64,000 nucleotides of DNA from contig JAILKH010000146.1 of the NCBI GenBank assembly GCA_024693925.1, forward strand, positions 54,210 to 118,209. The letters run 5' to 3'. Positions 55,246 through 64,000 of this stretch are shown here, piece after piece. Both the position numbers and the translations under genes were made by a program. Source of the stretch: Lachnospiraceae bacterium. GTDB taxonomy: Bacteria; Bacillota; Clostridia; Lachnospirales; Lachnospiraceae. Position 1 is the stretch's first letter. Each line of letters opens with the position of its first letter. The notes beneath the pieces are model-generated. The model did no database searches. It saw nothing but the letters and a program-made list of their open reading frames with translations, and was not told where the DNA came from.

Positions 55246-57078
55246 ATGTTAACTAAAAGAGAGGACATCAGAAATATAGCCATAATAGCTCATGTCGATC
55301 ATGGTAAAACTACGCTTGTAGATGAGTTGTTAAAGCGGAGTGGAGTCTTTCGTGCAAACCAGGAAGTGGCAGAGCGTGTTATGGATTCAAATGATATAGA
55401 GAGAGAGCGTGGTATTACCATATTATCCAAAAATACCGCGGTTACTTATAAGAATACCAAAATAAATATAGTGGATACTCCGGGACATGCTGATTTTGGC
55501 GGAGAGGTTGAGCGTGTACTTAAGATGGTAGATGGCGCGATCCTTGTTGTTGATGCTTTCGAAGGGACAATGCCCCAGACTAAGTTTGTGTTGAAAAAGG
55601 CTCTGGCCCTTAAGTTGCCGGTTATAGTTTGCGTTAATAAAATAGACCGTCCCGAAGCAAGATGCAGTGAGGTTGTTGATGAGGTATTGGAGTTGTTTAT
55701 GGATCTTGATGCGGATGATTCCCAGCTTGATTGTCCCTTTATTTATGCTTCGGCCAAGAACGGACAGTCAGGTACGGATCCCGATAATGTAGGTCCCACC
55801 ATGGAACCTTTATTCGAAGCCATAATTGATTATATACCCGCTCCCACAGGAGATCCCGATGCAGGTACCCAGGTACTTATAAGTACAATAGATTATAATG
55901 AGTATGTGGGTCGTATAGGTGTCGGAAAGGTCTCGAACGGTGTGATCAGGGTTAATCAGGAAGCAATTATTGTTAATGCTCATGAGCCGGAAAAACAGAA
56001 GAAGGTAAAGGTCAGTGCACTTTATGAATATGACGGTCTGAATAAGATCAATGTTAAAGAAGCAACGGTAGGTTCAATAGTCGCTATTTCGGGTATAACC
56101 GATATTCATATAGGGGATACGATTTGCGGGGTTGATGCTATAGAGCCCATTCCGTTCCAGAAGATATCGGAACCTACCATAGCAATGAATTTCATGGTTA
56201 ACGATTCTCCCCTGGCAGGTCAGGAAGGTAAGTTTGTTACTTCAAGACATATAAGAGACCGTTTGTTTAAAGAGCTTAATACGGATGTATCCTTAAGGGT
56301 CGAGGAAACCGAATCCGCGGATTGTTTTAAGGTATCGGGACGTGGAGAATTGCATTTAAGTGTACTTATTGAGAATATGAGGCGCGAAGGTTACGAATTT
56401 GCGGTAAGTAAGGCTGAGGTATTATATAAGCAGGACAGTAAGGGCAGAAAGACAGAGCCTATGGAGATAGCTTATGTAGATGTTCCGGAGGAATTTACAG
56501 GTACCGTTATCGAGAAGCTGGGACAGCGTAAGGGTGAACTTCAGAATATGACGCCTATCACCGGAGGATATACAAGACTGGAGTTTTCCATTCCCGCAAG
56601 AGGACTTATCGGTTATCGAGGTGAGTTTATGACGGATACAAAGGGGAATGGTATCATTAATACCATATTTGATGAATATGCTCCTTATAAGGGAGATATT
56701 CAATATCGTAAGCAGGGAAGTCTTATTGCTTTTGAAGGCGGGGAATCCATTACTTACGGATTGTTTAATGCACAGGAGAGAGGAGTTTTGTTTATAGGAC
56801 CGGGGGAAAAGGTTTATTCCGGTATGGTAATAGGACAGAACGGAAAGCCGGAGGATGTTGAGATAAATGTATGTAAGAAGAAGCAGCTTACAAATACCCG
56901 TGCCTCGGGTTCTGATGAAGCCCTTCGGCTTACACCGCCCAAAATCCTCAGTCTGGAACAGGCTCTTGAGTTTATAGATGCGGATGAACTTCTTGAGATC
57001 ACACCGGATAATCTGAGAATAAGAAAGAAAATACTTGATCCTACACTTCGTAAGCGTGCGGGTTTTAGAAAAGAGTAA
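55246..57078 (+). CDS. typA: Ribosome-associated GTPase TypA/BipA
   Basis: Translational GTPase of 610 residues related to EF-G, involved in ribosome assembly and stress or cold adaptation. G-motifs: AHVDHGKTT (G1), ERGITI (G2), DTPGHADFGGEV (G3), NKIDRPEA (G4) and ASAKNG (G5). The C-terminal domain typical of BipA is present (PARGLIGYRGEF, GITITYGLFNAQ-like segment, LTNTRASGSDEALRL). Start at ATG 55246 with AAGGAG seven bases upstream; the ATG at 55222 adds eight unrelated residues. Confidence 0.97.
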   Translation: MLTKREDIRNIAIIAHVDHGKTTLVDELLKRSGVFRANQEVAERVMDSNDIERERGITILSKNTAVTYKNTKINIVDTPGHADFGGEVERVLKMVDGAILVVDAFEGTMPQTKFVLKKALALKLPVIVCVNKIDRPEARCSEVVDEVLELFMDLDADDSQLDCPFIYASAKNGQSGTDPDNVGPTMEPLFEAIIDYIPAPTGDPDAGTQVLISTIDYNEYVGRIGVGKVSNGVIRVNQEAIIVNAHEPEKQKKVKVSALYEYDGLNKINVKEATVGSIVAISGITDIHIGDTICGVDAIEPIPFQKISEPTIAMNFMVNDSPLAGQEGKFVTSRHIRDRLFKELNTDVSLRVEETESADCFKVSGRGELHLSVLIENMRREGYEFAVSKAEVLYKQDSKGRKTEPMEIAYVDVPEEFTGTVIEKLGQRKGELQNMTPITGGYTRLEFSIPARGLIGYRGEFMTDTKGNGIINTIFDEYAPYKGDIQYRKQGSLIAFEGGESITYGLFNAQERGVLFIGPGEKVYSGMVIGQNGKPEDVEINVCKKKQLTNTRASGSDEALRLTPPKILSLEQALEFIDADELLEITPDNLRIRKKILDPTLRKRAGFRKE

Positions 57079-57082
57079 ACTT

Positions 57083-57117
57083 AAGGCAGGCATTATTTAT
57101 AATGTCTGCCTTATATA
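57083..57117 (+). terminator. Terminator of typA
   Basis: AAGGCAGGCATTA pairs with TAATGTCTGCCTT (one G-T pair), four-base loop, followed by ATATAAATT. The T-tract is weak. Confidence 0.7.
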
Positions 57118-57144
57118 AATTATAAATATGATATGGAGAAAGTC

Positions 57145-57930
57145 ATGATCGAAGCTGTAATGTTATGTAAACAATTTGAACGTATTAACGAACAAAAAAA
57201 GAAGCAAATGTTTTATGCGGTGGATAATGTGTCTTTTAAGGTGGAAGATGGGGAAATATTGGGGATACTGGGACCGAACGGAGCCGGCAAGACGACTCTT
57301 CTTCGTATGTTGGCCTCTTTAATGGAACCCGGAGCGGGAGGAGTACGTATAATTACAAAGGACGGCAGGCATATTAGGGAAAGCGTGGAGTTAAAAAAAG
57401 AAATAGGATATCTTTCGGGTAATACGAAATTGTATCACAGGATCAGTGTAAGGGAAATGCTTCTTATGCTGGGGGAGATATACGAAATGGATAAGGAATT
57501 AACGCTTAAAAGGATAGAAGAAATAAATAATGTCCTTGATATGGGACAATTTATAGATAACAGGATTGAACGTTTATCTACCGGACAGACACAGAGAGCT
57601 TCCATCGCTAGATGTCTCATTCATGATCCTTCCATTTATATATTTGATGAACCTACCTTAGGCCTGGATATTGTAAGCTCGGATGCAATAGTTGAATTTA
57701 TGAAAGAACAGAAGGAAAAGGGTAAGACAGTGGTTTATTCCACACACTATCTTGAAGAAGCGGCAGCTTTATGTGACAGGATCATTATTATAAATTGCGG
57801 AAGGATAATAGCACAGGGTACACCTATGGAGATAATCAATAACCTGGACAGTAAAGATCTGAGGGAAGCTTTTAAGAAAATCCTTAATTCCGTAAGTGAC
57901 TTAAGGGCCAGGACAGAAGGGGAGGAGTAA
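57145..57930 (+). CDS. ABC transporter ATP-binding protein (NatA-like)
   Basis: Cytoplasmic ATPase of 261 residues. Walker A GPNGAGKTT, signature LSTGQTQRASIARCL, Walker B IYIFDEPTLGLD and the switch His in YSTHYLEEAA are all present. Start at ATG 57145, six bases after GGAG; the ATG at 57133 contains that site. It pairs with the next gene, starting one base after this stop. NatA-type proteins energise Na+ export or export of other substrates. Confidence 0.95.
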   Translation: MIEAVMLCKQFERINEQKKKQMFYAVDNVSFKVEDGEILGILGPNGAGKTTLLRMLASLMEPGAGGVRIITKDGRHIRESVELKKEIGYLSGNTKLYHRISVREMLLMLGEIYEMDKELTLKRIEEINNVLDMGQFIDNRIERLSTGQTQRASIARCLIHDPSIYIFDEPTLGLDIVSSDAIVEFMKEQKEKGKTVVYSTHYLEEAAALCDRIIIINCGRIIAQGTPMEIINNLDSKDLREAFKKILNSVSDLRARTEGEE

Positions 57931-57931
57931 G

Positions 57932-59977
57932 GTGAACACAAAGCGTTTAACGGCTTTATTTAAAAGAGAGTTAAGAGACATTTTAAGAGATAAGAAAACT
58001 ATAGTTATGATGGTTGTTGTACCTATCATTCTGTATCCTCTTCTTATAATAGGAATGGCCTTTCTTATGAGTGCCATCATAAGCGGTCAGGAAGAGAAGA
58101 CCTACAGTGTGGCATTTTACAAAGAACCTGAGTTAAGCGATAAGATCGCAGGCATACTTGCCGGGGAAGGAGAGGATGAATTCACCTATGAGCTTAAGGT
58201 TGTAAAGCTTAAAGGTGATGACGAAGCTTCATATCGGGAAGCTTTAAACAGCGGCCTGATCAATGCTTACGTACGAAGGGATGAAAGCGGAAAATACAGG
58301 ATATGCTATATGTCGGCGAATACGGATTCGGAGACTGCGGCCTATGGTCTTAAGGATGTATTTTCGGTGTTAAGAGATGAGCTTCGAAGTGAACGTATAG
58401 AGGCGGAAGGTCTAATGGTGGAGGAGATTTTTTATCCTATTGAATATGAAACGGAGGATTTATCCAGCACAGAGGAGTCGTTGGGAAACCGTATAGGTTC
58501 CTTTCTGCCCTTTTTCATTATAACAGTGATCCTTCTTGGAGCAATATATCCGGCTATAGATGTAACTGCCGGTGAAAGGGAGAGGGGAACCCTGGAAACG
58601 CTGCTTACCTTACCGGTTACAAATTTTGAAATGATAATGAGTAAATTTCTTGCGGTATCCGTAATAGCTTCCGTTACGGCTTTTTTAAATGTTATATCCA
58701 TGGGCGGTGCGGTTGCTTTTCTGGTTATGAGTTCTCTTAATTCCATGGCGGAACTTAATATAAGCATTGATTTTAAAGCCTTTATACCGGGGATGATGTT
58801 TACGGTTCTTACGATGATCTGTTTTGCTTTGCTGGTTACGGCGGTGTGTATGTGTGTATGTGTATTTGCTCATAATTTTAAAGAGGCAAATAATTATATC
58901 ACTCCCGTGATGCTTATATTTATGTTTCTTAGTTATACTGCCGTGATCCCTGATTTTGAACTTAACAAAATTACCGCGGCCATACCGGTTGTAAATGTTT
59001 CTTTGCTTGTAAGAGAACTTTTTAAATTTAATTATGATTATGTTCTGTTTTTTATTGTTTTATTTTCAACAGTAGCATACTCTCTAATAGCAATAAGGAT
59101 CCTTGCCTTTATATATAATAGTGAGGAGATCCTTTTTAATGAGGGCTTCAGAAATATGAGACTTTTTGATAAGAGGTCGGATATGAAGAAGGGACAGATG
59201 CCCGGTACCGGTGATGTGGTAATGCTTCTGTGTGTAACCTTACTGCTTATGTTTTATATAGGAAATTATGCTTATATGAAGTTCGGAGTTTTCGGGGTAT
59301 TTATCCAACAGCTTTTGATCCTTTTAATGCCTTTGCTTTTTGCCTGGTATATGAAAGCGGATATGAAGCGTTTGTTTATGATAAAAAAACCTTCTGTAAG
59401 GGAGATGCTGGGAGGCGTTTTCCTGGGCTTTGGAGCATATATGTTTGCGGTTATCCTTTCTTCGGTTTTATCACCGGTTTTTTTAAAAAGTCTCGAGAAT
59501 ACCCGGGCATTGGATGATCTGATCAATAATTCGGGATTTTTAGTTCTTTTATTTGTTTCCGCTATAATGCCGGCTATAGGGGAGGAGCTTATGTTTCGGG
59601 GCTTTACATTGAATACTTTGAAGGTAAAATACAGTGTGTGTATTTCGATAGTGATAACATCGGTATTATTTGCAGCCTATCATCTCAGCATAATAAGATT
59701 CTTTTCTTTACTGCCCATAAGCTTTGCATTGACATATTCCGCTTGTAAGAGTAAGAGTATTTTTGTTTCGATGATAATGCATTTTGTTAATAATTCTTTT
59801 TCAATAATTCAGGCAAAGTTTCCGGGGAAAATAGAAAGACTGTTGCCGTTTCTTTCGGAAAAAGAATTAAGCTGGGGTTCTTTTGGCATTTTGATCATGC
59901 TTTCAGTCATCTTTATAATTGCGGGTTTGTATCTTTTGAGGGATAAAGAGGTATTTTCCACGGTAAGAAATCCGTAA
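57932..59977 (+). CDS. ABC-2 permease (NatB-like) fused to a CPBP intramembrane protease
   Basis: Membrane protein of 681 residues starting at GTG 57932 behind GGGGAGG, one base after the natA-like stop. The N-terminal two thirds form an ABC-2 permease: helix near residues 23-45, a large external loop, then five or six helices with PAIDVTAGERERGTLETLLTLPV. The C-terminal 270 residues hold a CPBP/CAAX-type protease domain with EELMFRGF (Glu551, Glu552), AAYHLSIIRF and MIMHFVNN, the expected metal ligands. Such fusions occur in Clostridia. The protease may cut a peptide substrate during export (inference). Substrate unknown. Confidence 0.9.
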   Translation: MNTKRLTALFKRELRDILRDKKTIVMMVVVPIILYPLLIIGMAFLMSAIISGQEEKTYSVAFYKEPELSDKIAGILAGEGEDEFTYELKVVKLKGDDEASYREALNSGLINAYVRRDESGKYRICYMSANTDSETAAYGLKDVFSVLRDELRSERIEAEGLMVEEIFYPIEYETEDLSSTEESLGNRIGSFLPFFIITVILLGAIYPAIDVTAGERERGTLETLLTLPVTNFEMIMSKFLAVSVIASVTAFLNVISMGGAVAFLVMSSLNSMAELNISIDFKAFIPGMMFTVLTMICFALLVTAVCMCVCVFAHNFKEANNYITPVMLIFMFLSYTAVIPDFELNKITAAIPVVNVSLLVRELFKFNYDYVLFFIVLFSTVAYSLIAIRILAFIYNSEEILFNEGFRNMRLFDKRSDMKKGQMPGTGDVVMLLCVTLLLMFYIGNYAYMKFGVFGVFIQQLLILLMPLLFAWYMKADMKRLFMIKKPSVREMLGGVFLGFGAYMFAVILSSVLSPVFLKSLENTRALDDLINNSGFLVLLFVSAIMPAIGEELMFRGFTLNTLKVKYSVCISIVITSVLFAAYHLSIIRFFSLLPISFALTYSACKSKSIFVSMIMHFVNNSFSIIQAKFPGKIERLLPFLSEKELSWGSFGILIMLSVIFIIAGLYLLRDKEVFSTVRNP

Positions 59978-60037
59978 TGCAGGCTATTCTGAAATTTTAT
60001 AAAAGGTTGAAATTGATAAACCTTTATGCTTTAACAG

Positions 60038-60066
60038 TTGAATTGTTTGAAAAATTTGTATATCAT
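60038..60066 (+). promoter_or_regulatory. Promoter of the SDR gene
   Basis: TTGAAT, 17 bases, TATCAT. A weak hairpin (AAAGGTT/AACCTTT, 60002-60025) just upstream may end the transporter operon. Confidence 0.55.
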
Positions 60067-60145
60067 TAACGTAAGTTTTTCGGGATGGTTATAAATGAAA
60101 AACATAATAAAGGATAAAGGATATTTTATAACAAGGAGGAATTGT

Positions 60146-60919
60146 ATGAAAAATTTGTTTGATCTTAAGGATCGTGTTGCTATCGTAACCGGATGTTCCA
60201 CGGGTTTAGGCGTTCAGATGGCAAAGGCACTTGCAAATCAGGGTGCAAATATTGTCGCTCTGGCCAGGCGAAAGGAGCTTATTGATCAGGTGGCCAAAGA
60301 AATTTCCGATGAATACGGTGTTAAAGCCATCGGAGTTCGTTGCGATATTACGGATACCGATATGGTGGAAGAGGCGGTGGATACGGTTCTTAAGGAATTC
60401 GGAAGGATAGATATTCTTATCAATAATGCCGGAACGGGCGGAGTCACACCGGCAGAAGATATTCCGGATGAAGTATTTATGAATGAAATGAATATTGATC
60501 TTTTCGGAACTTTTAAGATGGCCCGTTCGGTGGCTAAAAAAGCTATGATCCCCGCAAAGTACGGACGTATAATAAATATTGCTTCAATGTATGGTCTGGT
60601 TGGTAATAAGATCGCACCTTCCTCGCCCTATCATGCTGCAAAGGGCGGTGTTGTCAATCTTACAAGAGCACTTGCCTGTGAGTGGGGTAAGTATGGTATT
60701 ACCGTTAATTCCATATGTCCCGGATATTTCTATACACCGCTTACTGAGGAAACCCTTAATTCCGATTTCTTTAAGGAATACAGTAAGGGAGCTATTCCCA
60801 TGGAGCGTTACGGAGTTGAAGGTGAACTTGATACCGCAGCGGTCTTCTTATCCTGTGAAGCATCAAGCTATGTGACGGGAGTGGCACTTGCGGTAGACGG
60901 TGGTTATACGGCAATGTAG
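60146..60919 (+). CDS. SDR-family oxidoreductase, gluconate 5-dehydrogenase-like
   Basis: Short-chain dehydrogenase of 257 residues. Cofactor site TGCSTGLG near residue 14, NNAG, and the catalytic Ser (INIASMYG), Tyr162 and Lys166 (YHAAKGG). The C-terminal CPGYFYTPLTEE and VDGGYTAM resemble gluconate 5-dehydrogenase and related sugar-acid dehydrogenases, but this family is hard to assign from motifs alone. Start at ATG 60146 with a perfect AAGGAGG; an ATG at 60095 adds 17 residues that do not fit the fold. Monocistronic. Confidence 0.88.
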   Translation: MKNLFDLKDRVAIVTGCSTGLGVQMAKALANQGANIVALARRKELIDQVAKEISDEYGVKAIGVRCDITDTDMVEEAVDTVLKEFGRIDILINNAGTGGVTPAEDIPDEVFMNEMNIDLFGTFKMARSVAKKAMIPAKYGRIINIASMYGLVGNKIAPSSPYHAAKGGVVNLTRALACEWGKYGITVNSICPGYFYTPLTEETLNSDFFKEYSKGAIPMERYGVEGELDTAAVFLSCEASSYVTGVALAVDGGYTAM

Positions 60920-60960
60920 TCAAAATGCATAAAAAAGCATATAAAATAGGATAATTAATA

Positions 60961-60990
60961 AAAAACAGGGTGCAAAGCCCTGTTTTTTTG
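60961..60990. terminator. Terminator of the SDR gene
   Basis: AAAAACAGGG pairs with CCCTGTTTTT, seven-base loop, seven T. Also terminator-like on the other strand. Confidence 0.9.
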
Positions 60991-60997
60991 TTATAAT
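60989..60997 (+). promoter_or_regulatory. Extended -10 promoter of the M13 peptidase gene
   Basis: TGTTATAAT directly after the terminator's T-run; no clear -35. Confidence 0.45.
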
Positions 60998-61042
60998 TAA
61001 TGGTAAATGTAACAAAATAATAATAACCTTTGGAGGTTTTAT

Positions 61043-63115
61043 ATGGAGAAGGTAAAGTCAGGGAAATTAACGGTATTATTTATTTCCCTGGGAATTCTTC
61101 TTATTATGATCACAGGTTGTAATACGGATATGAAAGGCTATGAAGAACCTGCCGCAAAAAAAGGTGATACTCAGACAAGTACTCCCTGGATCGATCATTC
61201 CGTTAAGGGCAGGATTAAGCCGGGTTGCAGACCGGATGCTAAGGATGATTTTTATGCTTTCGTTAATTATGACTGGCTTTTAAATGCCGAAATACAGGAG
61301 GGGTATTCCCGTGAATCGGTTTTTGAGGGAATTGAAAGAAATACGGAAAAAAAAGTACGTGCTTTACTTACGGATCATTCTATAGAAGGACGGGAGGCCG
61401 GGCTTATCCGGGATTTTTATGATACGATCCTGGATTGGGACAGACGTAACGAAGAAGGAATGTCTCCGGTTATCCCGGTAATAGAAGATATTGAAAATAT
61501 AAAAACGATGGAAGAACTGTCGGAATTTATTTGCGACAGCGAAAGATCGGCTTTGGTACCGGTATTTCTGAATGCATATAATTCCAATTCGTATAAATCG
61601 CCGGGTCAGAATGTTGTGTTTATAGAGAAGGATCCTCTTTTGCTGGAAGATGCTGCCGAGTATGAGGAGTTAACAGGTGTGGGGGAGGCTCTCTATTACG
61701 GTAAGAAGGAGCTTGTCATCACTCTTATGGGAAGACTTGGTATTGACAGGGAAAGGGCTTCGTACAGATTTGACCGTGTTATGGCTTTGGAGGAGCAGCT
61801 GGCCTCAATGTCCTATAGTAAAGCACAGATAAAAGCTCCGGATATTTATGATAAAGTATCCCGGATATATACCCCAAAGGAGCTAGAAGAAACGGTTGTT
61901 TCTTTCCCGGTATCGGAACTGATCGCATCCCTTGGGTATAAGGAAGCTGCAGAATATGATGTTATGGAACCGGAAGAATTAAAGAAGCTGGATGAATTAT
62001 ATAAGGAGGATAATCTTGAGGTTCTTAAAGATTATATGATCATCAAATATCTGATCTTTTGTTCCGATAAGCTGGATAAGGAGTGTTATGAAGCATACCT
62101 GAAAATGCAGGAAACCATAAGTGCGACAAAGGGGAGTAAGGATTATGAAAACGTCGCCTATAATAAGGTTGTCGGCAGGCTTTATGAACCGGTGGGATAT
62201 ATTTATTTAAGAGAATATGCTTCCGATGATGTGAAAAAGAAAGTAAGTGATCTTTGTGAGGAAATAATAAAGGGCTATAAGGAGGTTATTGCAGATGAAG
62301 AATGGTTATCGGAAGCGGCTAAAGAAAAAGCTCTTTTAAAGCTTGATAATATCCGGGTGAATGCGGTATGTCCGGATAAATGGAGGGATTATTCCGGGCT
62401 TGAAATTAAGGGACTTAATTATATTGACAGTGTGAAAAGGATAGACAGTTATTTAAGAGGATTGGATAATGAGCGTACAAACAGACCTGTAGATGGGGAT
62501 TATTGGAATTATGGTATTTTTACGTGTAATGCTTATTATGATCCCCGGGATAATTCTATCAATATACCTCTTGGGATCCTTGACGGAGAGTTATACACAG
62601 ATGATTTAAGCCTTGAAAGATTGTACGGAGGGCTGGGTGCGGTAATAGCCCATGAAATAAGCCATTCCTTTGACGAGAAGGGTTCCGGCTTTGATGAAAA
62701 GGGAAACGGTGTTGATTGGTGGACAAAGGAGGATCATGGGAAGTTTAAGGAAAAGTCCGGCAGACTGATGGATTACTATAATAATATGACAGGTATGGAT
62801 GATATTGGGATTAATGGAGAAAATATTTACAGTGAAGCGATGGCGGATATGGGAGCGCTCAGGGTGCTGCTTCATATGGCAAAAGGGATAGAAGATTTTG
62901 ATCTGGATGTGTTCTTCAGGCAGTATTCCCGGCTTTGGAGATGTGTTGTAACACCGGAAAGAGAAAGCTATATTCTGTTAAAGGAAGAGCATCCCCCAAA
63001 TTATTTAAGAGTGAATGCAACACTGCAGCAGTTTCAGGAATTTTATGATACTTATGATATTAAAGAAGGAGACGGAATGTATCTGGCACCAAAGGACAGA
63101 GTCTCTGTATGGTGA
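61043..63115 (+). CDS. M13-family zinc metallopeptidase, lipoprotein (PepO/neprilysin-like)
   Basis: Exported peptidase of 690 residues. The signal peptide ends in a lipobox-like MITGC (about Cys28). The M13 domain follows: the N-terminal half begins PGCRPDAKDDFYAFVNYDWL, the zinc site is HEISH (His537, Glu538, His541) with the third ligand Glu598 in SEAMADMG (Asp602 supports it), and the end DRVSVW replaces the usual CxVW. These enzymes cut short peptides. A lipid-anchored form would act at the cell surface. TTTGGAGG gives the ribosome site. Confidence 0.93.
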   Translation: MEKVKSGKLTVLFISLGILLIMITGCNTDMKGYEEPAAKKGDTQTSTPWIDHSVKGRIKPGCRPDAKDDFYAFVNYDWLLNAEIQEGYSRESVFEGIERNTEKKVRALLTDHSIEGREAGLIRDFYDTILDWDRRNEEGMSPVIPVIEDIENIKTMEELSEFICDSERSALVPVFLNAYNSNSYKSPGQNVVFIEKDPLLLEDAAEYEELTGVGEALYYGKKELVITLMGRLGIDRERASYRFDRVMALEEQLASMSYSKAQIKAPDIYDKVSRIYTPKELEETVVSFPVSELIASLGYKEAAEYDVMEPEELKKLDELYKEDNLEVLKDYMIIKYLIFCSDKLDKECYEAYLKMQETISATKGSKDYENVAYNKVVGRLYEPVGYIYLREYASDDVKKKVSDLCEEIIKGYKEVIADEEWLSEAAKEKALLKLDNIRVNAVCPDKWRDYSGLEIKGLNYIDSVKRIDSYLRGLDNERTNRPVDGDYWNYGIFTCNAYYDPRDNSINIPLGILDGELYTDDLSLERLYGGLGAVIAHEISHSFDEKGSGFDEKGNGVDWWTKEDHGKFKEKSGRLMDYYNNMTGMDDIGINGENIYSEAMADMGALRVLLHMAKGIEDFDLDVFFRQYSRLWRCVVTPERESYILLKEEHPPNYLRVNATLQQFQEFYDTYDIKEGDGMYLAPKDRVSVW

Positions 63116-63195
63116 TTTTTCCGTTAAATAAAGAACAGATCCTTATTGTTGATAATTATCGTAAAGACTTGGGGTTATGAAGGAAGGAGAAGAAT

Positions 63196-64000
63196 ATGGG
63201 ATTGATCGGATCGGAAAAGAAGCTGGGTTTAAAACATTTTATCAGAATGGCAGGTTCCCTGATTTTGGGTTCGGTGATCATTATAACGGATATCTTACCG
63301 GTTTATGCAATGAGTGATCAGCCTTTGATCATATCGGAAAACGAAGTGATAAATACTGAGATGATCCCTGAGCAGACAGTTGATATGAAGGAGTCTGATG
63401 AAACGCCGGATATTAATATTGAAACGGAGGGAGAGGCTGAGTATGAAACGGTCACTTCGGATAATATCCTTCAGGAAGGCGGATTCACAGAGGAAAAGGA
63501 TACTTTTTCCAAAGAGGATGAACTGTCAAATGACGGTATTGTTTGTGATGCGTATAAAAAAGTTGCGGACTATATTGCAGCTGAGGCACTTAAATGGGAC
63601 GGTACAAGTGAGACGATATCTATTGATATTTCGGATTACGGGATATCGATAGATAATAATGAGGAACTGATCAATGCTGCCATAAACGGGCATCCGGAGC
63701 TGTTTTTTTTAAGCGGGACGTATAGTTATTCCTGTAATAGTGCCGGTATTATTACAAATGCCTTATTTTACGTTGATAAAGAATATAAGAAATCCGATAT
63801 AACGGCTTTTAATAATGCCGTTGATAATATACTTTCGGGAATTGATGATTGCTGGACAGATCTGCAGAAGATCATTTACATACATGATTATCTTGTGATG
63901 AATATAAATTATGATGAATCATTGGTAAAGCATGATGCATATAATGCGCTGATTGAAGGAGATTGTGTGTGTCAGGGATATTCTCTGGCTTTTATGTATC
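63196..64000 (+). CDS. Secreted transglutaminase-like protein (3' partial)
   Basis: The frame runs off the window end after 268 codons. ATG 63196 has AAGGAG six bases upstream. A signal peptide is visible (hydrophobic core about residues 20-34, ending VYAM), then an acidic Glu/Asp/Thr-rich linker to about residue 110. The following domain has the transglutaminase-like look: KIIYIHDYLVMNINYDE and then DCVCQGYSLAF, with a probable catalytic cysteine in the last motif. The His and Asp of the triad would lie beyond the window. It is 80 bases downstream of the M13 gene and may share its operon. Confidence 0.8.
   Translation, partial: MGLIGSEKKLGLKHFIRMAGSLILGSVIIITDILPVYAMSDQPLIISENEVINTEMIPEQTVDMKESDETPDINIETEGEAEYETVTSDNILQEGGFTEEKDTFSKEDELSNDGIVCDAYKKVADYIAAEALKWDGTSETISIDISDYGISIDNNEELINAAINGHPELFFLSGTYSYSCNSAGIITNALFYVDKEYKKSDITAFNNAVDNILSGIDDCWTDLQKIIYIHDYLVMNINYDESLVKHDAYNALIEGDCVCQGYSLAFMY

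Overview
The window looks like a chromosomal segment of an anaerobic, low-GC, Gram-positive bacterium, most likely a Lachnospiraceae member close to Butyrivibrio or Pseudobutyrivibrio. This is inferred from several traits together: class III fructose-bisphosphatase, a eukaryote-type HisA, the rho-rpmE / DUF1385-prmC-prfA gene order, a class III (anaerobic) ribonucleotide reductase, lipobox lipoproteins with no outer-membrane genes, Shine-Dalgarno sites of the AAGGAGG type and strong A+T bias between genes. I see no tRNA, rRNA, CRISPR array, insertion sequence or prophage.

Region by region. 1-4.6 kb: a c-di-GMP phosphorelay (REC-GGDEF-EAL protein, hybrid histidine kinase, stand-alone HPt). 4.6-13.6 kb: housekeeping, with htpG under a CIRCE element, a class A penicillin-binding protein, dapA-dapB and class III fbp. 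13.7-15.6 kb: eukaryote-type hisA overlapping a REC-HD-GYP gene. 15.7-16 kb: a cold-shock gene. 16.1-20.7 kb: a surface cluster with a membrane-anchored GH25 muramidase, a PilC/GspF-type protein with a long disordered N-terminus, and a membrane-anchored beta-rich protein. 20.8-23.8 kb: a two-gene regulatory operon (BTAD activator fused to a GGDEF-like domain, and a LacI-type ligand-binding protein with no DNA-binding domain). 23.9-25 kb: a cation:proton antiporter on the minus strand. 25.2-33.9 kb: cheC, yerC, pcrA, rho, rpmE, DUF1385, prmC, prfA. 33.9-36.8 kb: a minus-strand GGDEF/EAL protein and mtnA. 37-42 kb: an HPr-like protein without the active histidine, a nuclease-DinG helicase fusion and a chemoreceptor. 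42-50 kb: argC, lgt, lepB, an MBOAT/SGNH acylation pair, a DUF3048 lipoprotein, pyrF and a TraX-like protein. 50.3-54.3 kb: a TPR lipoprotein and an NrdR-box-controlled nrdD with a fused redoxin domain. 54.3-64 kb: YigZ, typA, a NatAB-type exporter whose membrane subunit carries a CPBP protease, an SDR dehydrogenase, an M13 metallopeptidase lipoprotein and the start of a secreted transglutaminase-like protein.

How they work together. Four c-di-GMP-type proteins (two with intact EAL residues, one HD-GYP, one with only a degenerate GGDEF-like domain), a chemoreceptor and a CheC suggest heavy investment in sensing and surface behaviour. The surface genes (pilus/secretion-like pair, GH25, PBP, MBOAT/SGNH, lipoprotein maturation by Lgt, signal peptidase) fit a motile or adherent, cell-wall-remodelling lifestyle. 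Many promoters are clear sigma-A types with 17 bp spacers, and several minus- and plus-strand promoters share an extended -10 element.

No single locus is a proven new system. The best candidates are the GspF-like/beta-protein pair (17.3-20.7 kb), the BTAD/LacI-type sensor operon (20.8-23.8 kb), the His-less HPr, the NrdD-redoxin fusion without nearby nrdG, and the CIRCE element that also has terminator form. All coordinates and functions come from reading the sequence only; no database search was run.
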